A stretch of DNA of 64,000 bases from Bacteroidota bacterium (GTDB taxonomy: Bacteria; Bacteroidota; Bacteroidia; Bacteroidales; F082), in contig JADJXJ010000001.1 in assembly GCA_016715945.1 (NCBI GenBank), positions 1,736,001 through 1,800,000 of the forward strand. The letters are read 5' to 3'. The notes beneath the pieces are model-generated. The model did not search any database, was not told the DNA's origin, and saw nothing but the letters and a program-made list of their open reading frames with translations. A program made the position numbers and the translations under genes. Shown here piece after piece: positions 27,701 through 34,190 of the stretch. Each line of letters starts with the position of its first letter. The first letter of the stretch is position 1.

Positions 27701-28485
27701 ACCACAACCCCGGTGCCCGTTCCGTTGCGATACAAATGGTAAGAGATTCCGACTTCGGAGCCATTCAACCCGACGACCACACCCTGACCATCCGCACAGA
27801 ACGAACCACCTCCCGTAACCTGAAAAAGTACGGGCGTGGGATTGACAAAAAGAAAAGCTACATTGCTGATTTCCGGGCAGTTACCATTGAGTATCCTGCA
27901 CCTGTAGCGAAATCCGTTCATGCCGGTGGTGGTGTAAATACTTAACTGCGGACTTCTGGTTCCCTGGTAAAAGGCATTGTCTTCCAGATCAATCCAGCCC
28001 TGGCCCACGCTTTCCTGCCATTGATATGTCTGCCCATAGATGCTCGACACGGCAAACTGTGCAATATCACCTTTACAGACCACCTTGTCCTGAGGCTGGA
28101 GGGTGATGAGCGGAGGGTTATTCACACCAAAATTTGCGGCCTGGCTGACATCGCTCTGACCTTGCCCGTCGGCCACCACACATCGGTATTTGTAGCCATT
28201 GAGTCCCAGGTTGGCATCGCTGATTGTCAACAGCGGACTGTTGTACCCGCTGGCATAGGTCATGGCCTGGGTGATGTTGTACCAACCCACACCGTCGTTT
28301 TCCTGCCACTGGTAGGAGATGGCATTGACCGCAATCACGCGGAAACTGGCCTGACCGCCCACACAAACAGCCGTATCTGCCGGGTGACCAATCACAACAG
28401 CCTGAGCCTCAGCCTTGCCGCTTACGACTAAAATCAACAAAAGCAGAAAAAACGGCAGCAAATAATGCACTATCCGGGACAACAT
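21754..28485 (-). CDS. giant modular surface adhesin with gliding-motility-type (type B) T9SS sorting domain
   Basis: The 2243-residue protein opens with a signal peptide (YLLPFFLLLLILVVSGKAEAQ). Two Ig-like domains follow, each with a Q..YQWQE core: VCVGGQASFRVIAVNAISYQ and VCKGDIAQFAVSSIYGQTYQ. From about residue 225 the chain is built of repeated beta-sandwich modules: nine with a GGGxxC / LSGSexGvxYxLxRNG pattern, six with a WxPxxxvxxP / vTDxxtGC pattern, and six with a CxGexvxLxAxxxGGxGxYtYxW pattern. The last 85 residues (NAFSPNGDQINDRF, IRVFNRWGVEIY, GWDGRYNG, PGTYYYV) are the gliding-motility-associated C-terminal domain, a type B T9SS sorting signal. It should be a surface fibre or adhesin; the ligand is unknown. 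It is the first gene of the operon with the OmpA and PorP/SprF genes. Confidence 0.9.
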   Translation of the reverse strand: MLSRIVHYLLPFFLLLLILVVSGKAEAQAVVIGHPADTAVCVGGQASFRVIAVNAISYQWQENDGVGWYNITQAMTYASGYNSPLLTISDANLGLNGYKYRCVVADGQGQSDVSQAANFGVNNPPLITLQPQDKVVCKGDIAQFAVSSIYGQTYQWQESVGQGWIDLEDNAFYQGTRSPQLSIYTTTGMNGFRYRCRILNGNCPEISNVAFLFVNPTPVLFQVTGGGSFCADGQGVVVGLNGSEVGISYHLYRNGTGTGVVVPGTGAAITFGQFSQAGFYSVKAINGGTGCEIFMLNEVEVRVDPLPQQYSVLGGGSYCSGGQAPEVFLSSSELGVSYELFRNGLATGIIRNGTGFTLSFGSLNESGFYTIVATNASTFCSRQMSGNAQIIQQPVPQVLAANDLTIGVGESAMLSAAATGGSGAYVFQWQPASYVVNPTQATTSTIPLYQTRLFTVVARDLTSQCVSPPDSLLVVVAGGPLTVSITASSSAICAGEQVQLQATAGGGNGTYTYVWTSTPAGFTATGPNVSVSPQSTTTYHLQVSDGSQSISSSVTVTVHPLPILFSLTGGGGYCQGGEGRLVGLTGSQYGTRYDLLRDGQVVSSFQGDESPLNFGPQALSGIYTAKAVYVATQCQRMMGGQAEVTVIPLPVANAGPNQSIQSGQSALLNGSASGGSGSYLFSWSPESFLINPNSAQAATVPLTGTRLFKLRVTDQQTSCSSAESETVVFVTGGVSLSAQLSASSYSICPGESVQLTALASGGSGNYTYSWTSNPPGFASQQFNPSVGPSQTTTYKVVIIDGFATFTDSLTIVVRPAPQIFQLTGGGTYCQGAPAPELGLSGSQGNVIYSLFRNGEATGLVRQGTGTAISFGAQAQNGVYSVQAFDLQQLCARTFPGQVSVGILQRPVADAGNDKTIPFGTSTILQGTATSGSGVYAYAWSPQQLVAQPTAAQTPTLPLTQTTTFSLNVTDQTTGCASLPVAVTVVVTGNPLTATASASQNQVCQGNMVQLNGYATGGNGNYTYHWSSIPSGFYSWEQQVQLLAYQSSTYVLTVSDGVNTAQDTIAIQVLPVPQVFALQGGGLVCPGSNLPEIRLSGSQSAVRYTLVRDGSEVASLTGNGSAIVFGQFSQPGNYTAYARTLPAGCEINMSGAVTVAAGNTILVNAGPDKVIPAGTQVTLEGQVIAGGVQFQVLWEPAGKLINPQAVQPTTLALDETSLFRMTAAAQAGGCGVAEDYVVVFVENTATTLQLNVVSSQQAICPGSEVSLFALASGGTGAYTYVWRSVPEGLTFFGNQLMVSPDQTTRYVVTVNDGQTQVSDSVEVTVRAAPQVYALSGGGYLCEGGSGLAINLSGSESGTMYELRRYGIPTGQSLPGTGLPITFADITLPGEYTIRATSQSGCSRLMQGQVAIQSALRPLALVNPLQQIQPGEHAQLAASVAGNQQYLLYQWTPANLVSSPTSLITTSVPMQQTTMFLFTATDTQTGCVSYPAQSLVVVTGLPLTAAISASSAAVCQGDTLVLTALPEGGTGTYSYTWHNSSGQLLGNGAQLVYAPTQTDQLTLTINDGQQQATALQTIEVNPHPQVFEISGGGSYCASGSPAPIQLSGSETGVIYTLYRNHTQILMQVPGTGGPLVFGEFNLQGVYTVSGQRLGTACVSLMAGSVVVNQFSPPQVQSNPSFSVPYGGAVLLTAAVSAGSGNYAYQWQPASKVVNPSQLQTMTVALEATQVFTLTVTDVVSGCASIAQTVVYVSGGPLNALIFSNAVQVCPGQGVRLTAMPQGGSGQYAFEWWSVPPGLQSTQASIEVYPAVTSWYYLRVSDGTQQRTDSLRVLVFPQPTAFTIGGGGAGCAGGPGLAVTLSGSQTGTNYSLLRDGFATGRVLTGTGAALVFNNIQAAGTYTVRATNQSGCISLMNGSAVVELASPPAAYHLFGGGAACANEDNIAIFLTGSETGVNYRLLRNGTDLVQEKTGTGLPVTFITPVISGTYIVEAQSAGAQCVAVMPGTAQVLRYPVPLPMINGPEEVCQGGTVTLTASGGLDYQWLTYPPVSGPVLQLTPVQSDNYTVRVANGFGCVAEATASVLVNPLPVFELQDDVYARVLRLLQVEAGSTITFRNAGQVLQQGFSATYNYGGLSFPNDTIHVQAVSAKGCVWSDYAVLRPEAQEFRLNAFSPNGDQINDRFMAGSQIRVFNRWGVEIYSGSDGWDGRYNGSLVSPGTYYYVHEIRDLSGAVVRIVKGSVTLVRE
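22968..27553 (-). repeat. six tandem super-repeats of about 765 bp (255 residues) in the adhesin gene
   Basis: GGGxxC module cores recur at about 27541, 26775, 26010, 25243, 24476, 23716 and 22954, so the period is 760-767 bp. Each unit contains one GGGxxC module, one WxP/vTD module and one CxG..GGxGxYtYxW module. Copies are clearly diverged at the amino-acid level, so this is an old duplication and not a recent slippage array. Two further GGGxxC modules flank the array. Confidence 0.85.
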
Positions 28486-28969
28486 TTCAACATCTTTATT
28501 GAGTGGCTCCTCTTTTTGATTTAAGCAAAGCGATTGAAAGTAATTTTCACTTACGGTTTATGACCGCTCCTTTTTACTTGTTTTGGTTGAATCCCAAGAA
28601 TTGGTTGATCCCAGACACTACTTCCTGAATCAAAGGTAAAACCCGTTCTGAAAGTTTAAGATTCGTGAATGTCTAACTTATTAACATCGGTATGTTGAGA
28701 AATCCCTGTCGGAGAAAAGTTGGCGCGGCTTGAGTATTGTGTTTTTCTCATGTCTGATGAGGGTCATCAAAATCACCTTTGTCTTTTGCAAAAGGTCTAT
28801 CATACTGATTATCATTACTTTGATACGATTGCAGCTTAAGCTATAACACTGCTGCAGGTTATGAGTTCATTATTTAGAATCCGTTTGAATAAGCATGAGC
28901 AGGCGCGGACAGTGGCAAATTATCTTACTTTAGCAATGCATTTGAAATCATTACAAAACCCTGACAATC
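28486..28969. other. 484-bp divergent intergenic region between the adhesin operon and the DHOD-like gene
   Basis: No convincing gene is present. A 64-codon plus-strand frame starting at 28861 runs into the DHOD-like gene out of frame and shows no recognisable features. The region is AT-richer than its surroundings and should hold both promoters. The only exact TAnnTTTG element I see is on the minus strand at 28631-28638. On the plus strand a one-mismatch TACTTTAG lies at 28926-28933. No tRNA or obvious structured RNA was found by eye. Confidence 0.6.
28631..28638 (-). promoter_or_regulatory. -7 element (TACCTTTG) for the adhesin-OmpA-PorP operon
   Basis: The minus strand reads TACCTTTG, an exact TAnnTTTG match about 145 bp upstream of the adhesin ATG. 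This would give an unusually long 5' leader compared with other genes in the window. A one-mismatch site (TCGCTTTG) lies closer to the gene. Confidence 0.4.
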
Positions 28970-29956
28970 ATGGCCAACCTCAGCACAAGCTATATGGGGC
29001 TGAAGCTCAGAAATCCCATCATTGTGGGCAGTTCCGGGCTCACCAATTCGGTTGAGAACATCAAGGAAGCCGCTGCCAACGGTGCCGCTGCTGTAGTGCT
29101 CAAATCGTTGTTCGAAGAGCAGATTGTGCATCATGCGCACCACACCATAGCTCAGGACAGCACAGTAAACATGTATCCCGAAGCAGAGGATTACATCAAA
29201 AACTACACCCGCGCCAACGATGTGGACAACTACCTGAAGCTTATCCGCGAAGCCAAAAAAGCAGTTGACATTCCCATCATTGGCAGCATCAATTGCGTGA
29301 GTGCTTCCGAATGGACCGAGTTTGCCGTCAGGATTGCCGAGGCCGGGGCCGACGCACTGGAGCTCAACATTTTTGTGCTTCCTTCTGACCCCTTGCGCTC
29401 CGGAGAGCAAAACGAGGCAGTTTACTTTGAGATTCTGGATAAGATCACTCGCACGGTACAAATACCTGTTTCGGCCAAGATCAGCTATTATTTCTCGAGC
29501 TTGTCGAAGATGGCCCTGAAACTATCGTGGACAGGCATCAAGGGGCTGGTGATGTTCAACAGGTTTTTCTCGCCCGACATTGATATCGAGCGCATGGAAG
29601 TGCGTGCTTCCAACGTATTCAGCAGCCCGGCCGAACTGGCTGTTTCGCTGCGCTGGGTGGCCATGCTGAGCAACAAAGTGCAATGCGACATTGCCGCCTC
29701 CACCGGTATCCACGACGGTAAAGCGGTGATCAAACAACTGCTCGCAGGCGCCAAAGCAGTGCAGATCGCCTCGGTGCTATACAAAAAAGGATTCCGCGAA
29801 ATCCAGGTCATGCTCGACGAGCTAAACCAGTGGATGGATCAACACAATTATGCCACTACCGATCAGTTTATCGGGAAAATGAGCGTAAAACAGATCGAAA
29901 ACCCCGCCGCCTGGGAAAGGGTTCAGTTCATGAGGCACTTCAGCGGAATCGAATAA
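28970..29956 (+). CDS. dihydroorotate dehydrogenase-like TIM-barrel flavoprotein
   Basis: The 328-residue protein starts MANLSTSYMGLKLRNPIIVGSSGLTN, which is the class 1 dihydroorotate dehydrogenase start, and keeps the FMN-binding barrel layout (VVLKSLFEEQ, PIIGSINCVSASEW, ALELNIFVLPSDP, VSAKISYYFS, IAASTGIHDGKAVIKQLLAGAKAVQIASVLY). At the position of the catalytic loop, where true class 1A enzymes have NxSCPN with the base Cys, this protein has LNIFVLPSD with no Cys. It is therefore more likely a member of the poorly characterised DHOD-like family than PyrD. Its redox substrate is unknown. The gene stands alone, convergent with the ceramidase-like gene. Confidence 0.85.
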   Translation: MANLSTSYMGLKLRNPIIVGSSGLTNSVENIKEAAANGAAAVVLKSLFEEQIVHHAHHTIAQDSTVNMYPEAEDYIKNYTRANDVDNYLKLIREAKKAVDIPIIGSINCVSASEWTEFAVRIAEAGADALELNIFVLPSDPLRSGEQNEAVYFEILDKITRTVQIPVSAKISYYFSSLSKMALKLSWTGIKGLVMFNRFFSPDIDIERMEVRASNVFSSPAELAVSLRWVAMLSNKVQCDIAASTGIHDGKAVIKQLLAGAKAVQIASVLYKKGFREIQVMLDELNQWMDQHNYATTDQFIGKMSVKQIENPAAWERVQFMRHFSGIE

Positions 29957-29966
29957 GCCCGGCAGG

Positions 29967-30713
29967 CTAAACCTTCGCCTTTGCTATCTCCTCGGCTGGC
30001 CTGTTGGTGCCGAGGTAGTGGAGATAACTCAGCACAAACCAAGACCCGACAGAGGTAAACAGGTGCCATAAAAAATGGGTGCCTTGCGGAAGCCAGGGTA
30101 TCGGATGCACATCCAATTGCCTGAAAAGCAAGGCTATGCCAAATGAAGCAATCATGGCAGCCACCCAAAACCAATGCCTGAATGCTGTTTGATAGAGCAC
30201 CATGAGCAAAGGCACAATAACCAGAAGGCCTGAGATGGCATAGGATAAATTGATGCTCAGGTGCTGAGGCAACTCACGAAACAAAACAACGCGAAGCGAA
30301 AATACCGGCACAAAAACCAGCAATACCATCCATTTTTTGGGCAACACCCTGAGCCATAAGTAAATGGCAATGGCAAGCGTGAGAAAAGCCGAGGGGATCA
30401 CATCGAGCATCAGAAATACCGGACTCATGCGGAAGGCGTGAAAAAGCGTGCTTCCCAGCCCACCCAGAAAAACCATGGCAATGGCAAAAGCCAGGAAGCG
30501 AAGGGTGTTCAATTGCCGCCGGTACCGGATAAAAAAGAGCACGGCAGGCAGCATCATAAACATTGAGCTCACTGCATTCCAGGGTTCCACAATGATGAGG
30601 TCAGGGTGATACTCTGCATAACGTGGTCCGCCATCGGCCAGGCGCTGGTTGAACCAGCTTTCGGCCATACGGAAAATTGTCGTAAAACTGTCCTCGTGGT
30701 GATGATGATGCAT
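29967..30713 (-). CDS. CREST-superfamily (alkaline-ceramidase-like) membrane hydrolase
   Basis: This 248-residue integral membrane protein has about seven hydrophobic segments. The residues that define the CREST/ceramidase superfamily are visible in order: EPWNAVSS before the first helices, GGLGSTLFHAF, MLDVIPSAF, and a C-terminal HFLWHLFTSVGS. These Ser/His/Asp/His residues bind zinc in alkaline ceramidases, PAQR receptors and related hydrolases. A lipid amidase or sphingolipid-related role would suit a Bacteroidota cell, but the substrate is inference. The start MHHHHHEDSF carries a natural His-run, and the ATG at 30713 is 4 bp after the stop of the upstream reductase gene, indicating an operon. 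In-frame codons further upstream overlap that gene and were not used. Confidence 0.78.
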   Translation of the reverse strand: MHHHHHEDSFTTIFRMAESWFNQRLADGGPRYAEYHPDLIIVEPWNAVSSMFMMLPAVLFFIRYRRQLNTLRFLAFAIAMVFLGGLGSTLFHAFRMSPVFLMLDVIPSAFLTLAIAIYLWLRVLPKKWMVLLVFVPVFSLRVVLFRELPQHLSINLSYAISGLLVIVPLLMVLYQTAFRHWFWVAAMIASFGIALLFRQLDVHPIPWLPQGTHFLWHLFTSVGSWFVLSYLHYLGTNRPAEEIAKAKV

Positions 30714-30717
30714 ATTT

Positions 30718-31797
30718 TCAGTCGGTAAGAAAAGGATAATCTGTGTAACCTGTCTTGTTGCCTCCGTAAAAAGTGGAGGCATCCCAGGGATTGAGCGGTG
30801 CATTTCGCCGGTAACGTTCCACCAGGTCGGGATTGGAGATAAACAACTTGCCGAAAGCTACCAGGTCGGCCTGGTTTTGCCGCAGCACTTCTTCGGCCGA
30901 GGCAAAATGGTAACCAGCGCTGGTGATAAGGGTGCCACGGATGATTGGCCGGAAATAGGGCGTAACCTTTCTGAGGTAATGTGGCAAACCCTCGAGACGC
31001 GCCGGATCGGGTTCGATCAGGTGGATATAAGCCAGGCCAAACGCATTCAGCTCATTCAGCAGGTGTGTAAAAGTTTCAGCCGGTTGATGGTTGAACACCC
31101 CGAAATTGGTTCCGCTGGGCGACAGCCTGATGCCGGTCCGGCAGGGGCCGATGGCAGCCACCACAGCCTGAACTACCTCGAGGGCAAAACGGCATTTGGC
31201 TGCGATGCTGCCCCCATATTCGTCGGTTCGCTGGTTGCTCGAATCGTTCAGAAACTGATCTATCAGATAACCATTGGCAGCATGAATCTCTACCCCGTCG
31301 AAACCGGCATCCATGGCCAGCAGCGCAGCCTTGCGGTAATCTGCTATGGTTGAGGCAATTTCTTCGCGTGTCATGGCGTGGGGCACCACCGGTTCCATCT
31401 TGCCCCGAGGGGTGGTGATTGGCACATTTTCGGCCACAGCCGAGGGCGCAAAAGGCAAGCCGCCATCCTGCTGAAGCAAAGGATGGGAATGCCTGCCCAC
31501 GTGCCACAACTGGATGAAGATGCGCCCGCCATTGTCGTGCACTGCCTGAGTAACCTTGCGCCAGCCTTCAACCTGTGCATGATTGTAGATGCCCGGCGTA
31601 TTTGCATATCCCAAACCTTTGGGTGAGATCTGGCTCGCCTCGCTGATTATCAGTCCGGCCGATGCCCTCTGTGCATAATACAGGGAATTCATTTCGGTGG
31701 GTACCCAGCCGGCCGCAGCACGCTGTCGCGTGAGTGGAGCCATCACAAACCTGTTGGGCAGGCTTAAACAGCCTGAGCGATAGGGCTTAAGGAGCAT
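30718..31797 (-). CDS. old-yellow-enzyme-family alkene reductase (NADH:flavin oxidoreductase)
   Basis: The 359-residue FMN-dependent TIM barrel reduces activated C=C bonds of enals, enones or maleimides with NAD(P)H. Signatures are NRFVMAPLTRQRA at the N-terminus, YYAQRASAGLIISEASQIS, IFIQLWHVGRHSH, and GVEIHAANGYLIDQFLNDSSNQRTDEYGGS, which supplies the substrate-binding His/Asn pair. SPSGTNFGVFN and the phosphate-binding VAFGKLFISNPDLVERY complete the fold. It resembles NemA-type N-ethylmaleimide reductases. I start at ATG 31797; a TTG five codons upstream is an alternative. It is divergent from hmgA and shares a probable operon with the ceramidase-like gene. Confidence 0.92.
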   Translation of the reverse strand: MLLKPYRSGCLSLPNRFVMAPLTRQRAAAGWVPTEMNSLYYAQRASAGLIISEASQISPKGLGYANTPGIYNHAQVEGWRKVTQAVHDNGGRIFIQLWHVGRHSHPLLQQDGGLPFAPSAVAENVPITTPRGKMEPVVPHAMTREEIASTIADYRKAALLAMDAGFDGVEIHAANGYLIDQFLNDSSNQRTDEYGGSIAAKCRFALEVVQAVVAAIGPCRTGIRLSPSGTNFGVFNHQPAETFTHLLNELNAFGLAYIHLIEPDPARLEGLPHYLRKVTPYFRPIIRGTLITSAGYHFASAEEVLRQNQADLVAFGKLFISNPDLVERYRRNAPLNPWDASTFYGGNKTGYTDYPFLTD

Positions 31798-31862
31798 CTT
31801 ATTGTTTTCCAAGACTTTAAAATAATGATGTGATATCTTTTAAGCAGGAACAAAAATCTGTT

Positions 31863-31870
31863 TATTTTTG
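31863..31870 (+). promoter_or_regulatory. -7 element (TATTTTTG) for the tyrosine-degradation operon
   Basis: TATTTTTG is an exact TAnnTTTG match 32 bp before the hmgA ATG. A TTTT run at 31838-31841, 21 bp upstream, could be the -33 element. Confidence 0.5.
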
Positions 31871-31902
31871 TTTATTCGCTGTTTAAAACGATTCCAAATA
31901 AG

Positions 31903-33057
31903 ATGCCTCACTACCAGCTCAGAGGAACAGTTCCTCCAAAACGCCACACCATTTTCCGCAAGCCCGACGGCGGGCTTTATGCCGAAGAACTGGTTTCGAC
32001 CGAGGGTTTTTCGGATGTGTACTCCTTAATATATCATGTGTACCCTCCGACTATGGTCAGGCAGATTGGCGAACCATTGGACGTGGCTCCGCAAATTGCA
32101 GTGCCGAAAAACATGCAGCACAGGGCTTTCAAAGGTTTCGCCATTGAGCCGGCCGACGACTATCTGGAAAGCCGAAAGCCCGTGCTTGTCAACAACGATG
32201 TGTATATTGTGCTGGCTGCTCCCCGCAAGTCGATGACCGACTATTTCTATAAAAACAGTCAGGCCGATGAAATGATTTTCGTACATCGGGGAAGCGGTCG
32301 CCTCAAAACCATTTACGGAAAGCTCGAATTTTCGTATGGCGACCACCTGATCATTCCGAGGGGCACCATCTACCAGATTGAGTTCGACAGCGAGGACAAC
32401 CGCCTTTTTATCCTGGAGTCGTTTCATCCGCTGCGCTATCCCAAACGTTATGTCAATAAGTTCGGCCAGTTGCTCGAACATGCGCCTTATCACGAACGCG
32501 ACATTCGCGCCCCACAACAGCTTGAGACCCACGATGAGCAAGGTGATTTTCTGGTGAAAATCAAGCGCAGCGACACATTGTTCCCCTACATTTATGCCAC
32601 CCATCCGTTCGATGCTGTGGGTTGGGACGGCAACCACTATCCTTTCTCATTTTCCATTCACGAATTCGAGCCCATCACAGGTAGAATACATCAGCCACCG
32701 CCGGTGCATCAGACTTTCGAAACCGCTGCATTTGTCACCTGTGCCTTTGTGCCGAGGCTATACGATTATCATCCACAGTCGATACCGGCGCCATACAACC
32801 ACAGCAATGTGGATTCCGACGAGGTGCTTTATTACGTGGATGGCGACTTTATGAGCCGCAACCACATTGAGCATGGCATGATTACCCTCCATCCCATCGG
32901 CATCCCGCATGGTCCGCATCCCGGGGCTGTGGAACGCAGCATCGGGCAGACCAAAACCGAAGAGCTTGCCGTGATGGTAGATACCTTCAGACCACTGATG
33001 CTCACCCGGGAGGCCATGCAGATAGAAAGCCCCGATTACCACAAAAGCTGGCTTTAG
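31903..33057 (+). CDS. hmgA: homogentisate 1,2-dioxygenase
   Basis: The 384-residue Fe(II) cupin-fold enzyme opens the homogentisate ring to maleylacetoacetate in Phe/Tyr catabolism. The sequence begins MPHYQLRGTVPPKRHTIFRKP. It shows DEMIFVHRGSGRLKTIYGKLEFSYGDHLIIPRGTIYQIEF in the first cupin, ENRLFILES-type strands, GRIHQPPPVHQTFE, and the C-terminal cupin with YNHSNVDSDEVLYYVDGDF and LHPIGIPHGPHPG, which holds the metal ligands. It is of the shorter bacterial type, compared with about 445 residues in man. It heads a tight four-gene operon: hppD follows after 25 bp. Confidence 0.93.
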   Translation: MPHYQLRGTVPPKRHTIFRKPDGGLYAEELVSTEGFSDVYSLIYHVYPPTMVRQIGEPLDVAPQIAVPKNMQHRAFKGFAIEPADDYLESRKPVLVNNDVYIVLAAPRKSMTDYFYKNSQADEMIFVHRGSGRLKTIYGKLEFSYGDHLIIPRGTIYQIEFDSEDNRLFILESFHPLRYPKRYVNKFGQLLEHAPYHERDIRAPQQLETHDEQGDFLVKIKRSDTLFPYIYATHPFDAVGWDGNHYPFSFSIHEFEPITGRIHQPPPVHQTFETAAFVTCAFVPRLYDYHPQSIPAPYNHSNVDSDEVLYYVDGDFMSRNHIEHGMITLHPIGIPHGPHPGAVERSIGQTKTEELAVMVDTFRPLMLTREAMQIESPDYHKSWL

Positions 33058-33082
33058 AAATTAACCGAAACCTACAAGCGAT

Positions 33083-34180
33083 ATGCAGCAGAACGATTTT
33101 TTGCCCATCAACGGCACCGATTATGTAGAATTTTACGTAGGCAATGCCAAACAAGCCGCCCATTTTTACCAGACAGCTTTTGGTTTTCAGCCCGTTGCTT
33201 ATGCCGGACTCGAAACCGGCCTGAAAGACCGCGCCTCTTACGTGCTCAGGCAAGGCAAAATAACTTTTGTACTCACCACAGCCCTGACACCAGATTCGCC
33301 CATAGCCGAGCACCATCGCATGCATGGCGACGGCATCAAGGTGATTGCCCTATGGGTGGACGACGCCCGCAAAGCCTGGAAAGAAACCACCGGCAGGGGC
33401 GCCCGCTCCTACATGGAACCCAACGTATTGATTGACGAATGGGGCGAAGTGGTGCTGAGTGGCATCCACACTTACGGCGAAACGGTTCACATCTTTGTGG
33501 AACGTAAAAACTATTTCGGGCCGTTTATGCCCGGTTTCAGAAAATGGGAACCTTCCTACAGGCCTCCGGAAGTGGGGCTGAAATATGTTGACCACATCGT
33601 TGGCAATGTGGGCTGGGGCGAGATGAACCGCTGGGTAAAGTTTTATCAGGAAGTGATGGGATTCGAACAGCTCGTCTCGTTCGACGACAAAGATATCTCG
33701 ACCGAATATACAGCCCTGATGAGCAAGGTGATGGCCAACGACAACATGCGCATCAAATTCCCCATCAACGAACCAGCAGAAGGAAAAAAGAAATCACAAA
33801 TTGAAGAATACATAGAGTTTTACCGGGGGCCGGGCGCGCAACACGTGGCCATGGCCACCGACAACATTATTGAGACCATCAGCCAGCTGCGCAGTCGCGG
33901 GGTTGAGTTTTTGCATGTGCCTGATGCATACTACGATACGGTGATCGAACGGGTAAAAGCCATTGACGAAGACCTTGAAACCCTCAAAAAACTCCGCATA
34001 CTGGTTGATCGCGATGAAGACGGATACCTGCTTCAGCTTTTCACCAAACCTGTGGAAGACCGCCCCACGGTATTCTTCGAAATCATTCAGCGCAAAGGGG
34101 CAAAGTCGTTCGGGAAAGGCAATTTCAAAGCTTTGTTCGAAGCTATTGAACTCGAGCAGGCAAATCGCGGAACCCTTTAA
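33083..34180 (+). CDS. hppD: 4-hydroxyphenylpyruvate dioxygenase
   Basis: The 365-residue Fe(II) dioxygenase converts 4-hydroxyphenylpyruvate to homogentisate. Two vicinal-oxygen-chelate domains are evident. The first begins DYVEFYVGNAKQAAHFYQTAFGFQPVAY. The catalytic second begins YVDHIVGNV (first His ligand) and continues with MNRWVKFYQEVMGFEQ, GPGAQHVAMATDNI (second His ligand), then DEDGYLLQLFTKPV and FFEIIQRKGAKSFGKGNFKALFEAIE (Glu ligand). The length and C-terminus match the bacterial/animal family. Its product is the substrate of the enzyme encoded immediately upstream. Confidence 0.96.
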   Translation: MQQNDFLPINGTDYVEFYVGNAKQAAHFYQTAFGFQPVAYAGLETGLKDRASYVLRQGKITFVLTTALTPDSPIAEHHRMHGDGIKVIALWVDDARKAWKETTGRGARSYMEPNVLIDEWGEVVLSGIHTYGETVHIFVERKNYFGPFMPGFRKWEPSYRPPEVGLKYVDHIVGNVGWGEMNRWVKFYQEVMGFEQLVSFDDKDISTEYTALMSKVMANDNMRIKFPINEPAEGKKKSQIEEYIEFYRGPGAQHVAMATDNIIETISQLRSRGVEFLHVPDAYYDTVIERVKAIDEDLETLKKLRILVDRDEDGYLLQLFTKPVEDRPTVFFEIIQRKGAKSFGKGNFKALFEAIELEQANRGTL

Positions 34181-34190
34181 TGACCAAGGC

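Noticed and set aside
28861..29055. A 64-codon plus-strand frame before the DHOD-like gene
   Set aside because: It overlaps the real gene out of frame and has no homology, signal peptide or supporting promoter position.
33963..34190. Upstream extension of the fahA frame
   Set aside because: It lies inside hppD and the conserved fumarylacetoacetase N-terminus begins at ATG 34191.
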